In this document: in pieces, positions 1 through 8,618 of the stretch
How the letters are laid out: each line of letters opens with the position of its first letter
How positions within the stretch are numbered: position 1 is the stretch's first letter
Source: Thiobacillus thioparus DSM 505
GTDB lineage: Bacteria; Pseudomonadota; Gammaproteobacteria; Burkholderiales; Thiobacillaceae
Assembly (NCBI RefSeq): GCF_000373385.1
Contig: NZ_KB891316.1
Span: 816,493-880,492, forward strand
Reading direction: 5' to 3'
Length of the DNA: 64,000 nucleotides
The notes under the pieces: generated by a model
What the model was told of the DNA's origin: nothing
Seen by the model: the letters and a program-made list of their open reading frames with translations, nothing else
Databases searched by the model: none
Position numbers and translations under genes: made by a program

Positions 1-481
1 GAAAGGGGCGGAAACCAACAGCGGCGATGCCACGCTCAACATCAATCGGCGCACCAAGCTGTATGTACGGGTGCCCAAGGCGCGGCTGGACGACATGCAG
101 CAATTGGTCGGGCAAACGTTCGACCTGGCGGGGCACAGCCTGCAGATCGGCAGTTTCAAGACGCGCGAGTTCACTGCATTTGCCAACATCTACGCGCACT
201 TCGTTGACACGGGTGGTGCCACTGAAGAACAATTCGTGCAGGACGTGATGCGCGAACTGGACGGTCATTTCCAGTTGCGTTGCGGATTCATCTGCGGCAA
301 GCGGCAAACCCTGCAAAGCGCGTCCGGCCCCATCCATGGCTACAGTCTGATGTTGCACGACGTTCCCCCGCACAAGTCCCTGCAACTGCAGGACGAAGGC
401 ATGGGACGCAACCGTTTGTTAGGCTGCGGGATTTTCATCCCGCATAAATCCATCGCACCGGTGATGCCGGCGAACCATTAA
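1..481 (+). CDS. Cas6/Cmx6-like CRISPR-associated family protein (3' part)
   Basis: The frame is open from the left edge, so the start lies outside the window; about 159 C-terminal residues are visible. The C-terminus carries a glycine-rich stretch (MGRNRLLGCGIFIPHKSI) that I associate with the Cas6/Cmx6 (type I-MYXAN) family of CRISPR repeat endoribonucleases. That assignment is from memory of the family. No CRISPR repeat array or other cas gene is seen downstream, and the next gene encodes a DsrC-like protein, so the protein may be a solitary homologue working outside CRISPR. Family confidence is moderate and function is uncertain. Confidence 0.55.
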   Translation, partial: KGAETNSGDATLNINRRTKLYVRVPKARLDDMQQLVGQTFDLAGHSLQIGSFKTREFTAFANIYAHFVDTGGATEEQFVQDVMRELDGHFQLRCGFICGKRQTLQSASGPIHGYSLMLHDVPPHKSLQLQDEGMGRNRLLGCGIFIPHKSIAPVMPANH

Positions 482-538
482 CCAACGGCCGGACATTCCG
501 GCGAATCTTTAAACTTGATCAACCTGAAAGGAGAAAGC

Positions 539-871
539 ATGTCTTATGTTGTAAATGGCGAAGAGCTCGAAACCGGTGAAGAGGACTTTCTGCTGGAAGC
601 CAATTTCAGCGACGACGTCCCCCCCGTCATCGCCGCGGCTGAAAAAATCACGCTGACCGATGATCACTGGACGGTCATCAATTTCATGCGCGAGAAGTAC
701 AAGGAAGACGGCTCTACCCCCAACTTCCGCAATATGCTTGCCGAAATGGATGAACTGCACCCGGGCACCGACTGGAAGAAAAAGCTGTATGAGCTCTTCC
801 CCAACCAGCCCGCACGTCAGTCGGCCCGCATTGCCGGTCTGACCAAGCCTTACGGCAAGGGCGGCTACTGA
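539..871 (+). CDS. DsrC/TusE-family protein lacking the conserved cysteines (RspA-like)
   Basis: This 110-residue protein has the DsrC/TusE/DsvC fold signature: an acidic N-terminus, DDHWTVINFMREKY in the middle and a C-terminal RIAGLTKP arm. Sulfur-carrying DsrC proteins have a penultimate cysteine (CysA) and often a second about ten residues before it (CysB). Here the arm ends in GKGGY and the CysB position (SARIAGL) is alanine, so neither is present. Cysteine-less members have been called RspA and proposed to be regulatory. The ATG at 539 is preceded by a good AAAGGAG ribosome binding site; an upstream TTG is less likely. A strong terminator follows. Confidence 0.85.
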   Translation: MSYVVNGEELETGEEDFLLEANFSDDVPPVIAAAEKITLTDDHWTVINFMREKYKEDGSTPNFRNMLAEMDELHPGTDWKKKLYELFPNQPARQSARIAGLTKPYGKGGY

Positions 872-891
872 TATCCATCAGAAGCGACACC

Positions 892-925
892 AAAACGGGC
901 AGCGTATTTCGCGCTGCCCGTTTTT
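892..925 (+). terminator. Rho-independent terminator after the DsrC-like gene
   Basis: AACGGGCAGCG (894-904) pairs with CGCTGCCCGTT (912-922) around a 7-base loop, with A/T tracts on both sides that extend the stem and give a T run on the + strand. Confidence 0.85.
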
Positions 926-952
926 CCCCAGGCCCCTCTCACAGCCCCAACC

Positions 953-1801
953 ATGTTTTCCAATACCCTCGTTACCACTGAAGACCTGGCCGCACATCTG
1001 AACGATCCGAACTGGGTCATTCTGGACTGCCGCTTCACCCTCACTGACATCGAGGCTGGTCGCCAAGCGTACGAGAAAGCACATATCCCGGGTGCACGCT
1101 ACGTGCATCTGGACGACGACCTTGCTGCCCCCGTAAGCGAAACCACGGGGCGCCATCCGCTGCCCGATCCCCACGTCCTGACCGAAAAGCTGTGCGCGTG
1201 GGGCGTCGGTGTCAACAAGCAGGTCGTGGTGTACGACGACAGTTACGGCGCCATGGCCGGCAGGCTGTGGTGGATGCTGCGCTGGCTCGGCCATCCGGGC
1301 GTGGCCTTGCTGGACGGTGGCTACCCGAAATGGTTGCGCGAAAAGCGCCCGGTCGACGCCGACATCCCTGCGCCGCACAGGGGCGCGTGCGCCTGCCTGC
1401 CCGAACCCACACAGATCGTGATGGCAGACGAGGTGATGCGCGCCTCACAAACCGGCGAACAACTCATCCTCGATGCCCGTCCCGATCGCCGCTTCTCCGG
1501 CGAGTTCGAGCCGCTCGACCCGGTGGCCGGCCACGTGCCGGGTGCCATCAACTACCCGTTCGACGAGAATCTCGATGTGGACGGAACCTTCCTGCCGCCC
1601 GAGGCGCTGCGCGAGAACTACCAGGCCCTGCTGAAAGGCAAACCGGCCTGGCAAGTCATCCACATGTGCGGCTCCGGCGTCACCGCCTGCCATAACGTAC
1701 TGGCGATGGAAATCGCCGGCCTTCCCGGTTCACGGCTTTACCCGGGCTCGTGGAGCGAGTGGATCATCGATCCCGCCCGCCCGGTCGCCACAGGAGAATA
1801 A
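953..1801 (+). CDS. sseA: 3-mercaptopyruvate/thiosulfate sulfurtransferase (two-domain rhodanese)
   Basis: The 282-residue protein has two rhodanese domains: an inactive N-terminal one (about 10-135) and a catalytic C-terminal one (about 160-278). The active-site loop reads CGSGVTA with the persulfide-forming cysteine at residue 239; CG[ST]GV is the pattern typical of mercaptopyruvate sulfurtransferases, while thiosulfate-specific enzymes tend to have CRxGx[RT]. It should move sulfane sulfur from a donor to thiol or cyanide acceptors in the cytoplasm. It heads a tight three-gene run (gaps of 2 and 8 bases) with an unknown protein and a dioxygenase, which suggests linked sulfur-compound metabolism. 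The symbol is by family resemblance. Confidence 0.88.
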   Translation: MFSNTLVTTEDLAAHLNDPNWVILDCRFTLTDIEAGRQAYEKAHIPGARYVHLDDDLAAPVSETTGRHPLPDPHVLTEKLCAWGVGVNKQVVVYDDSYGAMAGRLWWMLRWLGHPGVALLDGGYPKWLREKRPVDADIPAPHRGACACLPEPTQIVMADEVMRASQTGEQLILDARPDRRFSGEFEPLDPVAGHVPGAINYPFDENLDVDGTFLPPEALRENYQALLKGKPAWQVIHMCGSGVTACHNVLAMEIAGLPGSRLYPGSWSEWIIDPARPVATGE

Positions 1802-1803
1802 TC

Positions 1804-2424
1804 ATGGCCATGCCCATCCGCGTCAAAACTGTCTGGTTCAAGAAGGACGGCGAGCGCAGCGCCGAAGAGATCGCCACAGCGGTCGCCACCACCACCTGGC
1901 GTGTCGCCGACAAGGCCGTGGACAACCTCGGCAGAGAGAACTACGACATCATCACGCCAGCGCGTGGCTTCAAGCTGATCGCCGAATTTCTCGCCTTTCT
2001 GGTGCATTACTGCGACCGCATGGCCTACGCAACGCTGACGCCCGAACGCCGCACCGCAGTATTGCAGGCCGTCGCCAACCGGCTCGGCGAAGTAATGGAA
2101 GAGAACATCATCAGCGTGGTCGGTCCCGATCCCGGCCGCAACTTCAAGGCCGAGTTCATCGATTTCCTCAACCGTCGCTTCAACGATTACGCCGAGTTCG
2201 AGTTCCCCGACGACGAAAAGGCCAGCTTCCCCGCATTACGATTCCTCGGCCTGCAGATCCGTGACGAAATGGGCGACAGCGATAAAACCTGGATCATGGA
2301 TCAGATCATGGATATCGAAATGCCCGAGATGATGGGCACAGTGCGCAAGAGCTTCAAGGGGCTGCTGTCCGACGCGCCGGTCAAGCGCGGCTTTGGCTCG
2401 CCCGACATGCTGCCGCCGGAATAA
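1804..2424 (+). CDS. Conserved hypothetical protein
   Basis: I do not recognise this 206-residue protein. It is soluble and mostly helical, with no signal peptide or membrane segment, and has an acidic central part and a methionine-rich stretch near residues 165-180. The ATG at 1804 follows AGGAGAATAATC, a good ribosome binding site, two bases after the sulfurtransferase stop. The dioxygenase starts 8 bases after its stop, so all three are probably translated from one mRNA. No catalytic motif is obvious. Confidence 0.8.
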   Translation: MAMPIRVKTVWFKKDGERSAEEIATAVATTTWRVADKAVDNLGRENYDIITPARGFKLIAEFLAFLVHYCDRMAYATLTPERRTAVLQAVANRLGEVMEENIISVVGPDPGRNFKAEFIDFLNRRFNDYAEFEFPDDEKASFPALRFLGLQIRDEMGDSDKTWIMDQIMDIEMPEMMGTVRKSFKGLLSDAPVKRGFGSPDMLPPE

Positions 2425-2432
2425 GGCGCAAC

Positions 2433-3347
2433 ATGGCGAACTCGCCTTTCGATCTGGGCAACGAAAGCGGCTACCGCGTCTGGCGCGATGCCAAGCTCGC
2501 CGCCTATCCGCGCAGCACCGACGAACTGGTCGTGCCCTTGGCCGATCCACGCCATCTCAGCGCGGACGAAACAGACGCGATCGAGGCGCGCTGCGCGCGC
2601 GCCAACATGGCCATCTACAGCGCACCGCACCTGCCTGCTGCCGACAAGTCGATCCCGCATCGATTGGCACAACAACTCGGCCTTGTCCGCCTCGAAGGCA
2701 ACTACCTGGCCGATGAAGACGGACTTTCCAGCATCACCCCTGCCAGCGACGAAGGCGGCAGCGTGCGCGGCGACTTCATTCCCTATACCCACAAACCGAT
2801 CAACTGGCATACCGACGGCTACTACAACGCGCTCGACCGCCGCATTCTCGGCATGACGCTGCATTGCGTGCAGGATGCCGAATCCGGCGGCGAGAACGCC
2901 CTGCTCGACCACGAAATCGCCTACATCCAGTTGCGCGATGCCAATCCCGATTATGTTGCCGCACTGATGCAACCCGACGCGATGACCATCCCTGCACGCA
3001 TGGACGAGGACAACGTCGCCCGCCCGGAACAGAGCGGCCCGGTGTTCGCGGTCGATCCCGACGAGGGTTTTCTCAGCATGCGCTATACCGCACGCACCCG
3101 CTCTATTGTGTGGAAGGGCGACGCGATCACGCAGGCCGCCGTCAGGGCGCTAGCCGACATACTCGCCGGCTCGGAATACATTCTCACTGCCCGCCTTCTC
3201 CCCGGCATGGGGCTCATCTGCAACAACGTGCTGCACACCCGGAACGGATTCTCCGATTCTCCCGGCCACCGTCGTCTGCTCTATCGCGGACGCTACTATG
3301 ATCGCCTGCGCTTCGATCTGAACACCCGCCCCGCACGCGCCGCTTAG
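2433..3347 (+). CDS. TauD/TfdA-family Fe(II)/2-oxoglutarate-dependent dioxygenase
   Basis: This 304-residue protein has the iron-binding HxD pair in NWHTDGYYN (about residues 125-133) and a distal histidine in NNVLHTRNGF (about 269), followed by RRLLYRGRYY, whose arginines would bind 2-oxoglutarate. This matches the TauD/TfdA superfamily, which oxidatively cleaves substrates such as taurine, alkyl sulfates or aryloxyacetates. The substrate cannot be read from sequence. Clustering with a sulfurtransferase is compatible with organosulfur substrates, but that is inference. It is the last gene of the three-gene run; hemA begins 50 bases later. Confidence 0.82.
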   Translation: MANSPFDLGNESGYRVWRDAKLAAYPRSTDELVVPLADPRHLSADETDAIEARCARANMAIYSAPHLPAADKSIPHRLAQQLGLVRLEGNYLADEDGLSSITPASDEGGSVRGDFIPYTHKPINWHTDGYYNALDRRILGMTLHCVQDAESGGENALLDHEIAYIQLRDANPDYVAALMQPDAMTIPARMDEDNVARPEQSGPVFAVDPDEGFLSMRYTARTRSIVWKGDAITQAAVRALADILAGSEYILTARLLPGMGLICNNVLHTRNGFSDSPGHRRLLYRGRYYDRLRFDLNTRPARAA

Positions 3348-3397
3348 GCGACGGGTAAAGTAAAATAGCGGTCTTCATTTTTCGGCCATCTGCCGTC

Positions 3398-4648
3398 ATG
3401 CAGCTTCTTACCCTCGGGGTCAACCATCACACTGCACCCCTCGCGATCCGCGAGCAGGTGGCGTTCGGCCCCGAAAAGCTGGTGCAGGCACTGCATGAAC
3501 TGACGCAGAGCCAGCGCGCGTCCGAAGTCGCCATCCTGGCGACCTGCAACCGCACAGAACTGTATGTCAACACACCTTCCCCCGACGAAGTGACGCAATG
3601 GCTGGCCGATTTCCACCATATCGACCGCCGCGAGCTCGCGCCCTATCTGTATACGCTGCCACGTGAGCAGGCAGCGCAACATGCCTTCCGCGTCGCGGCC
3701 GGTCTCGATTCGATGGTGCTGGGCGAGACACAGATCCTCGGACAAATGAAACAGGCGGTACAGGCCGCCGAAGAAGCCGGCACCCTCGGCCTGCTGCTGC
3801 ACAAGCTGTTCCAGCGTACCTTCTCGGTCGCCAAGGAAGTGCGCACCAGTACCGAAATCGGCGCCAACTCGGTGTCGATGGCCGCCGCCGCCGTGCGGCT
3901 CGCCGAACGCATCTTCCCCAGCATCCGGGACCAGGCCTGCCTGTTCATCGGCGCCGGCGAGATGATCGAGCTGTGCATCACCCACTTTGCTGCGCAACAC
4001 CCGCGCCGCATGACTGTCGCCAACCGCACGACCGAACGCGCCCGTCCGCTGGCCGAACGCTTCAATGCAGAGGTGATCCCGCTAACCTCGCTGCCCGACG
4101 AGTTGCCCGCCTATGACATCATCATCACCTCCACCGCAAGCCCGCTGCCCATCCTCGGCAAGGGCATGCTGGAGCGTGCAATCAAGCAGCGCCGCCACCG
4201 CCCGATCTTCATCGTCGACCTCGCAGTGCCACGCGACGTCGAAGCTGAAGTCGCCGACATGGACGACGTCTTCCTCTACAGCGTGGACGACCTTGGGCAG
4301 GTCGTGCGCGAGGGCATGGACAATCGCGTGGCGCAGGTCGCGCAGGCCGAGGCCATCATCGAAACCAGCGTGGAAAACTTCGTGCACTGGATGGAAGGCC
4401 GCGAACTGGTGCCGTTGATCCGTTCGCTGCGCGACAATGCCGAACGCCATCGCCGCCACGAAATCGAGAAAGCCGAGAAGGCGCTGGCGCGCGGCGGCGA
4501 CCCGCGTGCGATACTCGACGCGATGAGTCATGCGCTCGCCAACAAGCTGCTGCACGCCCCCACCCACGCGCTCAATCACGCCAACAGCGCCGAACGCGAC
4601 CAGTTGGTCCGCCTCATCAGCCAACTCTACGGGCTGCACCACGAATGA
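3398..4648 (+). CDS. hemA: Glutamyl-tRNA reductase
   Basis: The 416-residue enzyme reduces glutamyl-tRNA to glutamate-1-semialdehyde, the first committed step of tetrapyrrole synthesis. The N-terminus ([16 protein letters not shown]) and ATCNRTELY with catalytic Cys50 are diagnostic. The NADPH-binding domain lies around 170-320 (FIGAGEM) and the C-terminal dimerisation helix near 380-416. Its ATGA overlap with prfA (4 bases) shows translational coupling, and hemA-prfA-prmC is a classical proteobacterial order. The ATG at 3398 gives the usual family N-terminus. Confidence 0.97.
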   Translation: MQLLTLGVNHHTAPLAIREQVAFGPEKLVQALHELTQSQRASEVAILATCNRTELYVNTPSPDEVTQWLADFHHIDRRELAPYLYTLPREQAAQHAFRVAAGLDSMVLGETQILGQMKQAVQAAEEAGTLGLLLHKLFQRTFSVAKEVRTSTEIGANSVSMAAAAVRLAERIFPSIRDQACLFIGAGEMIELCITHFAAQHPRRMTVANRTTERARPLAERFNAEVIPLTSLPDELPAYDIIITSTASPLPILGKGMLERAIKQRRHRPIFIVDLAVPRDVEAEVADMDDVFLYSVDDLGQVVREGMDNRVAQVAQAEAIIETSVENFVHWMEGRELVPLIRSLRDNAERHRRHEIEKAEKALARGGDPRAILDAMSHALANKLLHAPTHALNHANSAERDQLVRLISQLYGLHHE

Positions 4649-5727
4649 AAGCCTCGCTGGCCGACAAGCTCGCTCGCGCCGACGAGCGGCTCGAGGAACT
4701 CGACGCCTTGCTGTCGCAGCCGGAAATCGCCGGCGACATGGAAAGCTATCGCAAGCTCACCCGCGAGCATGCCGACCTCAGCCCGGTGGTGGCGCTTTAC
4801 CGCCAATACAAGCAAGCCGAGGCCGACCAGAAAACCGCCAGCGAGATGCTTGCCGACCCGGACATGCGCGAACTCGCCGAAGCGGAACTCGCAGATTGCG
4901 CAACGAAAATCGGGCAACTGGAAGCTGAACTGCAGACTGCGCTACTGCCGAAAGATCCCAACGACGAGCGCAACATCTTTCTGGAAATCCGCGCCGGCAC
5001 CGGCGGCGACGAGTCGGCGCTGTTCGCCGGCAACCTGTTGCGCATGTACACGCGCTACGCCGAGCGCCAGGGCTGGAAGGTCGAAATCGTGTCGGAAAAC
5101 CCCGGCGAAGTCGGGGGCTACAAGGAAGCGATCCTCCGCATCGTTGGGCAAGGCGCCTACTCGCGTCTGAAATTCGAATCCGGTGGCCACCGCGTGCAAC
5201 GCGTGCCCGAAACCGAATCGCAGGGCCGCATCCACACCTCGGCCTGCACCGTCGCCGTGATGCCGGAAGCCGACGAAGTCGGCGAAGTCGACATCAACCC
5301 GGCCGACCTGCGCATCGACACCTTCCGCGCCTCGGGCGCCGGTGGCCAGCACATCAACAAGACCGACTCCGCAGTACGCATCACCCACCTGCCCACCGGC
5401 CTGGTGGTCGAATGCCAGGACGACCGCTCCCAGCACCGCAACCGCGCCCAGGCGATGAGCGTACTGGCGGCACGCCTGAAGGATCGCGAAATCCAGGCGC
5501 AGCACGCCACTGAAGCCAGCACTCGCAAGAGCCTGATCGGCAGCGGCGACCGCTCCGATCGGATCCGGACCTACAACTTCCCTCAGGGCCGCATTACCGA
5601 TCATCGCATCAACCTTACGCTGTACAAGATCGACGCGGTAATGGACGGCGATCTCACCGAACTGCTCGATGCGCTGGCGGCCGAACATCAGGCCGAATTG
5701 CTGGCAACGCTGTCCGGCGAGGGGTGA
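4645..5727 (+). CDS. prfA: Peptide chain release factor 1
   Basis: This 360-residue class-I release factor decodes UAA and UAG. The GGQ motif that triggers peptidyl-tRNA hydrolysis is at 233-235 ([16 protein letters not shown]), and the glutamine is the residue methylated by PrmC, whose gene follows directly. The codon-recognition region reads [14 protein letters not shown], with a proline-x-threonine-type tripeptide as expected for RF1. Length and start match the family; the start overlaps the hemA stop by four bases. Confidence 0.97.
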   Translation: MKASLADKLARADERLEELDALLSQPEIAGDMESYRKLTREHADLSPVVALYRQYKQAEADQKTASEMLADPDMRELAEAELADCATKIGQLEAELQTALLPKDPNDERNIFLEIRAGTGGDESALFAGNLLRMYTRYAERQGWKVEIVSENPGEVGGYKEAILRIVGQGAYSRLKFESGGHRVQRVPETESQGRIHTSACTVAVMPEADEVGEVDINPADLRIDTFRASGAGGQHINKTDSAVRITHLPTGLVVECQDDRSQHRNRAQAMSVLAARLKDREIQAQHATEASTRKSLIGSGDRSDRIRTYNFPQGRITDHRINLTLYKIDAVMDGDLTELLDALAAEHQAELLATLSGEG

Positions 5728-5730
5728 CGC

Positions 5731-6594
5731 ATGACACGCGAGGCGATGACCGTCGCCAGCCTGCTCGACGACGCCACAACACGCATTGGCGCGACGCTCG
5801 GACTGGAAACGCGCGAAGCGCGGCTGGAAGCACGCGTGCTCGCCGCGTTTGCCTGGGGCGTAGCGCCTGCCTGGCTGATCGCGCACGACACCGACCTGCC
5901 GGTCCAAGCGCAAATTACGCAATTCGGGACACTGCTCGCGCGCAGGCTGGCAGGCGAGCCAATCGCCTATCTCACCGGCATGCGCGAGTTTTACGGCCGC
6001 AGCTTTCGCGTGTCGCCCGACGTCCTGATCCCTCGGCCCGATACCGAATTGTTGGTGGAACGAGCCCTGGCGCACATGCCAGACGACCTGGCAGTAACGG
6101 TCCTCGATCTCGGCACCGGCAGCGGCTGCATCGCCATCACATTGGCACTGGAACGACCGCTTGCATGCGTGACCGCCGTGGATTGCTCCGCTGCCGCGCT
6201 CGCCACCGCGACACACACCGGCAGCATCCTCAACGCACCTGTCGAGTTTCTGACCAGCGACTGGTTTTCTGCACTGACCGGACGCCGCTTCGACCTCATT
6301 GTCGGCAACCCGCCCTATATCGCCACCGCCGATCCCCACCTGGCGCGTGGGGATGTGCGATTCGAGCCGCTTTCCGCGCTCGCAGCGGGTCCGGACGGTC
6401 TGGCCGACCTGCGCCACCTGATCGCGGCGGCACCCGAACACCTCAAGCCCGGCGGCGCGCTGCTGGTGGAACATGGGTACGATCAGGCAAATGCCGTCCG
6501 AGCCTTGCTCCAAGCCACGGGATTCTCCCATCCGCAAAGCTGGCCGGATCTGTCCGGCATCTGCCGTGTCAGCGGGGGGATCTTGTCGGAATAA
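5731..6594 (+). CDS. prmC: Release factor glutamine methyltransferase
   Basis: The 287-residue SAM-dependent methyltransferase modifies the GGQ glutamine of RF1 and RF2. It has an N-terminal helical domain (about 1-90), the SAM-binding motif [12 protein letters not shown] (about 125-136) and the catalytic NPPY motif at 193-196 (VGNPPYIA). It begins three bases after prfA, its partner's gene, so product and substrate are co-expressed. The ATG at 5731 gives a normal N-terminus. Confidence 0.96.
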   Translation: MTREAMTVASLLDDATTRIGATLGLETREARLEARVLAAFAWGVAPAWLIAHDTDLPVQAQITQFGTLLARRLAGEPIAYLTGMREFYGRSFRVSPDVLIPRPDTELLVERALAHMPDDLAVTVLDLGTGSGCIAITLALERPLACVTAVDCSAAALATATHTGSILNAPVEFLTSDWFSALTGRRFDLIVGNPPYIATADPHLARGDVRFEPLSALAAGPDGLADLRHLIAAAPEHLKPGGALLVEHGYDQANAVRALLQATGFSHPQSWPDLSGICRVSGGILSE

Positions 6595-6737
6595 TTTACA
6601 CTCGTCCTAAGCCAGGGCACGCCCGATAGGCCGGCAGACAGCATAAGATGGGCAATTCAGGCAGGAATGACGTACATTGGTGCGATTCTTGCTGTATTTT
6701 CCGGGGACAGAATCCAGAATGATTATCGAGGCCTGAC

Positions 6738-7403
6738 ATGTCCGACCACACACCCGAAACTCCAGACACCTCGCCCGAGGCAGTGCCAAACAGCGAAATC
6801 AATCCCTCACGTCGAAGGCTGGCGGGAGCCGCACTGGGCGTATCCGCCATTTTCACGCTGGCCAGTCGCCCCGTATTGGCGACCGACCAGTGCATGTCGC
6901 CTTCAGCTGCCGTTTCCGGCAATCTGAGCCAGCATGGCACGCCTACGCTGTGTAGCGGCAGGACGCCGGGTTACTGGAAAACGCATTCAGGATCCTGGCC
7001 GTCGCCTTATCTTCCCGGGAGCTGCAACGCGGGGAATAGCTGTAACCTGGTCCAGAACTGGAAAGGCGGCACCCTGTTCCACCCGCTTTTTTCCGGCACC
7101 CAGTTCATGGCGGATCTCGATGGCAAGCCCGGCACGCCCAATACCTCGCTTTCCTTAATGCAGGTTCTGATGCTGAGCAATGGTTCCAACCCTTGGGGGC
7201 TGACCGACCCTGACAATTTGGGTGCGCATATCGTTGCCGCACTGTTGAATGCCAAAGCCGGTTTAACTCCGGTCCTCTCGGAAACGGACGTGATCGGCAT
7301 CTGGAACGAATGGGTCAGCAAAGGCTACTTCGAGCCCACAGCCAACGTACAATGGAATTCGGCGCAGATCGTGGATTACCTCAAGACCACCATGCCCGTA
7401 TGA
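6738..7403 (+). CDS. Secreted protein with twin-arginine-like signal and GYWKTH motif; candidate substrate of the HprK-related cluster
   Basis: The 221-residue product starts with a polar segment, then SRRRLAGAALG and a hydrophobic stretch ending ALASRP..LATDQ-like near residues 48-52, which resembles a Tat signal peptide. The predicted mature part has five cysteines early on and the motif TPGYWKTHSGSWP (about 80-92); GYWKxHxxxWP-type motifs occur in various exported proteins of unknown function. The gene sits upstream of PqqD-like, HprK-related and nucleotidyltransferase-like genes in the same direction, which makes it the natural candidate for the target they modify. That role is inference; no enzyme family is recognised. 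Confidence 0.75.
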   Translation: MSDHTPETPDTSPEAVPNSEINPSRRRLAGAALGVSAIFTLASRPVLATDQCMSPSAAVSGNLSQHGTPTLCSGRTPGYWKTHSGSWPSPYLPGSCNAGNSCNLVQNWKGGTLFHPLFSGTQFMADLDGKPGTPNTSLSLMQVLMLSNGSNPWGLTDPDNLGAHIVAALLNAKAGLTPVLSETDVIGIWNEWVSKGYFEPTANVQWNSAQIVDYLKTTMPV

Positions 7404-7441
7404 CCTGAGCTTTCCTCCAATACGCTTCCCGTCAAACACGA

Positions 7442-7696
7442 TTGGCACGTTTTCAGATCAAATCCTTTGAACAGGAAGCTGTTGTATTCGATACGGCATC
7501 CGGCGACACACACTATCTCGCTCCGTTCAACGTAACGCTGTTCCAGCTGGTCCAGGACAATCCGGGCATGACTTTGGACGAATTGCATGGCACCCTGGCT
7601 TCCCGGCTATCACTCGAGCCGGGCCCGGATCTCGTCCATCAAACGGATCAAGCGCTCGCAAGCCTGCGTCGGATCGGCCTGCTGGAAACACCATGA
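7442..7696 (+). CDS. PqqD-like protein of the HPr-rel-A type
   Basis: This 84-residue protein resembles PqqD-like peptide chaperones: an N-terminal strand pair with FDTASGDTHYLAPFNVTLFQLV, followed by helices and a C-terminal RRIGLLE segment. PqqD proteins bind a substrate peptide and present it to a modifying enzyme. I associate this clade with the HprK-related kinase A (HPr-rel-A) system. It starts with TTG at 7442; an in-frame stop at 7406 leaves no ATG upstream. Its stop overlaps the kinase start by four bases, so the two are translationally coupled. Confidence 0.78.
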   Translation: MARFQIKSFEQEAVVFDTASGDTHYLAPFNVTLFQLVQDNPGMTLDELHGTLASRLSLEPGPDLVHQTDQALASLRRIGLLETP

Positions 7697-8613
7697 AACT
7701 GCTCCAGCTCTCTCCGTCCGATTTGCGGCATCAGCTCGCCGGTAATGGCGTATGGTTGCGCACCGGCCCTTTCTCGCTCCGGATCCGTTCGCGCCTGCCG
7801 CGCGTCGCCGAGGGGCTGACTGAGCTCTATGGCCAATTTGAAGTGCGCAGCGCGCACCAGGCTTTTGCGGATTTCCATGTCGAACTGAACCCCCCTTCCC
7901 GCCTGCGGCGCTGGTTCCGGCCCCAGGTCAATTTTTCCTTCGATGGCGCCCAGCCCTTCAAGCCGCTCCCGCTGGACCAGGCCTACCCCATGCTGGAATG
8001 GGGTCTGAACTGGTGCGTCTCAATGCACGCGCACCATTACCTGATCATTCATGCCGCCGTAGTAGAGAAGAATGGCCTGGCAGCCATTCTTCCGGCGCCG
8101 CCCGGCTCGGGGAAAAGCACCCTGACCGCAGGACTGGTGTTGTCGGGCTGGCGCCTGCTTTCCGACGAGCTGACCCTGATCGATCGCAGGACAGGCCTGC
8201 TCCATGCGTTGCCGCGCCCCGTCAGCCTGAAAAACCAATCGATCGATGTCATCCGCCAGTTCAGCCCTGAAGCCTTCATCAATCGCGTCTCCCACGACAC
8301 CGCCAAAGGCTCCGTTGCACACATGCGCCCTCCCCGGGACAGCGTATTGCGCCAGCATGAACCGGCCCGCCCCGGCTGGGTGATTTTTCCCAAATGGGAA
8401 GCCGGCGCCGAAACACAACTGACCCCCCGTTCCCGGGCCGAGACCTTCATGTTTCTGGCAGAGAATGCATTCAACTACAGCCATCTGGGCGCGGACGGTT
8501 TTCGCGTCGGCACCACGCTGATCGACCATGCACACTGCTACGATTTCCGCTACAGCGCATTGAGCGAGGCAGTCGCCGCTTTCGATCGCCTGGCCGAACG
8601 CCGGGCTGCGTGA
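7693..8613 (+). CDS. HprK-related kinase A
   Basis: The 306-residue protein has a P-loop APPGSGKSTLTAGL (about residues 135-148) followed by LLSDELTLIDR and RPVSLKNQSIDV, the order seen in the C-terminal domain of HPr kinase/phosphorylase. The N-terminal regulatory domain of true HprK is replaced by an unrelated 100-residue region, and no HPr gene is nearby. It therefore more likely phosphorylates another target, possibly the secreted protein upstream via the PqqD-like chaperone. It overlaps the PqqD-like gene by four bases. Family recognition is good; the substrate is unknown. Confidence 0.82.
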   Translation: MKLLQLSPSDLRHQLAGNGVWLRTGPFSLRIRSRLPRVAEGLTELYGQFEVRSAHQAFADFHVELNPPSRLRRWFRPQVNFSFDGAQPFKPLPLDQAYPMLEWGLNWCVSMHAHHYLIIHAAVVEKNGLAAILPAPPGSGKSTLTAGLVLSGWRLLSDELTLIDRRTGLLHALPRPVSLKNQSIDVIRQFSPEAFINRVSHDTAKGSVAHMRPPRDSVLRQHEPARPGWVIFPKWEAGAETQLTPRSRAETFMFLAENAFNYSHLGADGFRVGTTLIDHAHCYDFRYSALSEAVAAFDRLAERRAA

Positions 8614-8618
8614 AATTC

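Noticed and set aside
1-1000. CRISPR array expected next to a Cas6-like gene
   Set aside because: No direct repeats with spacers are visible in this part or elsewhere in the window.
4942-6537. Long minus-strand open frame (531 codons) opposite prfA and prmC
   Set aside because: Its translation has no motif, and prfA and prmC on the + strand are unmistakable; high GC produces long antisense frames.
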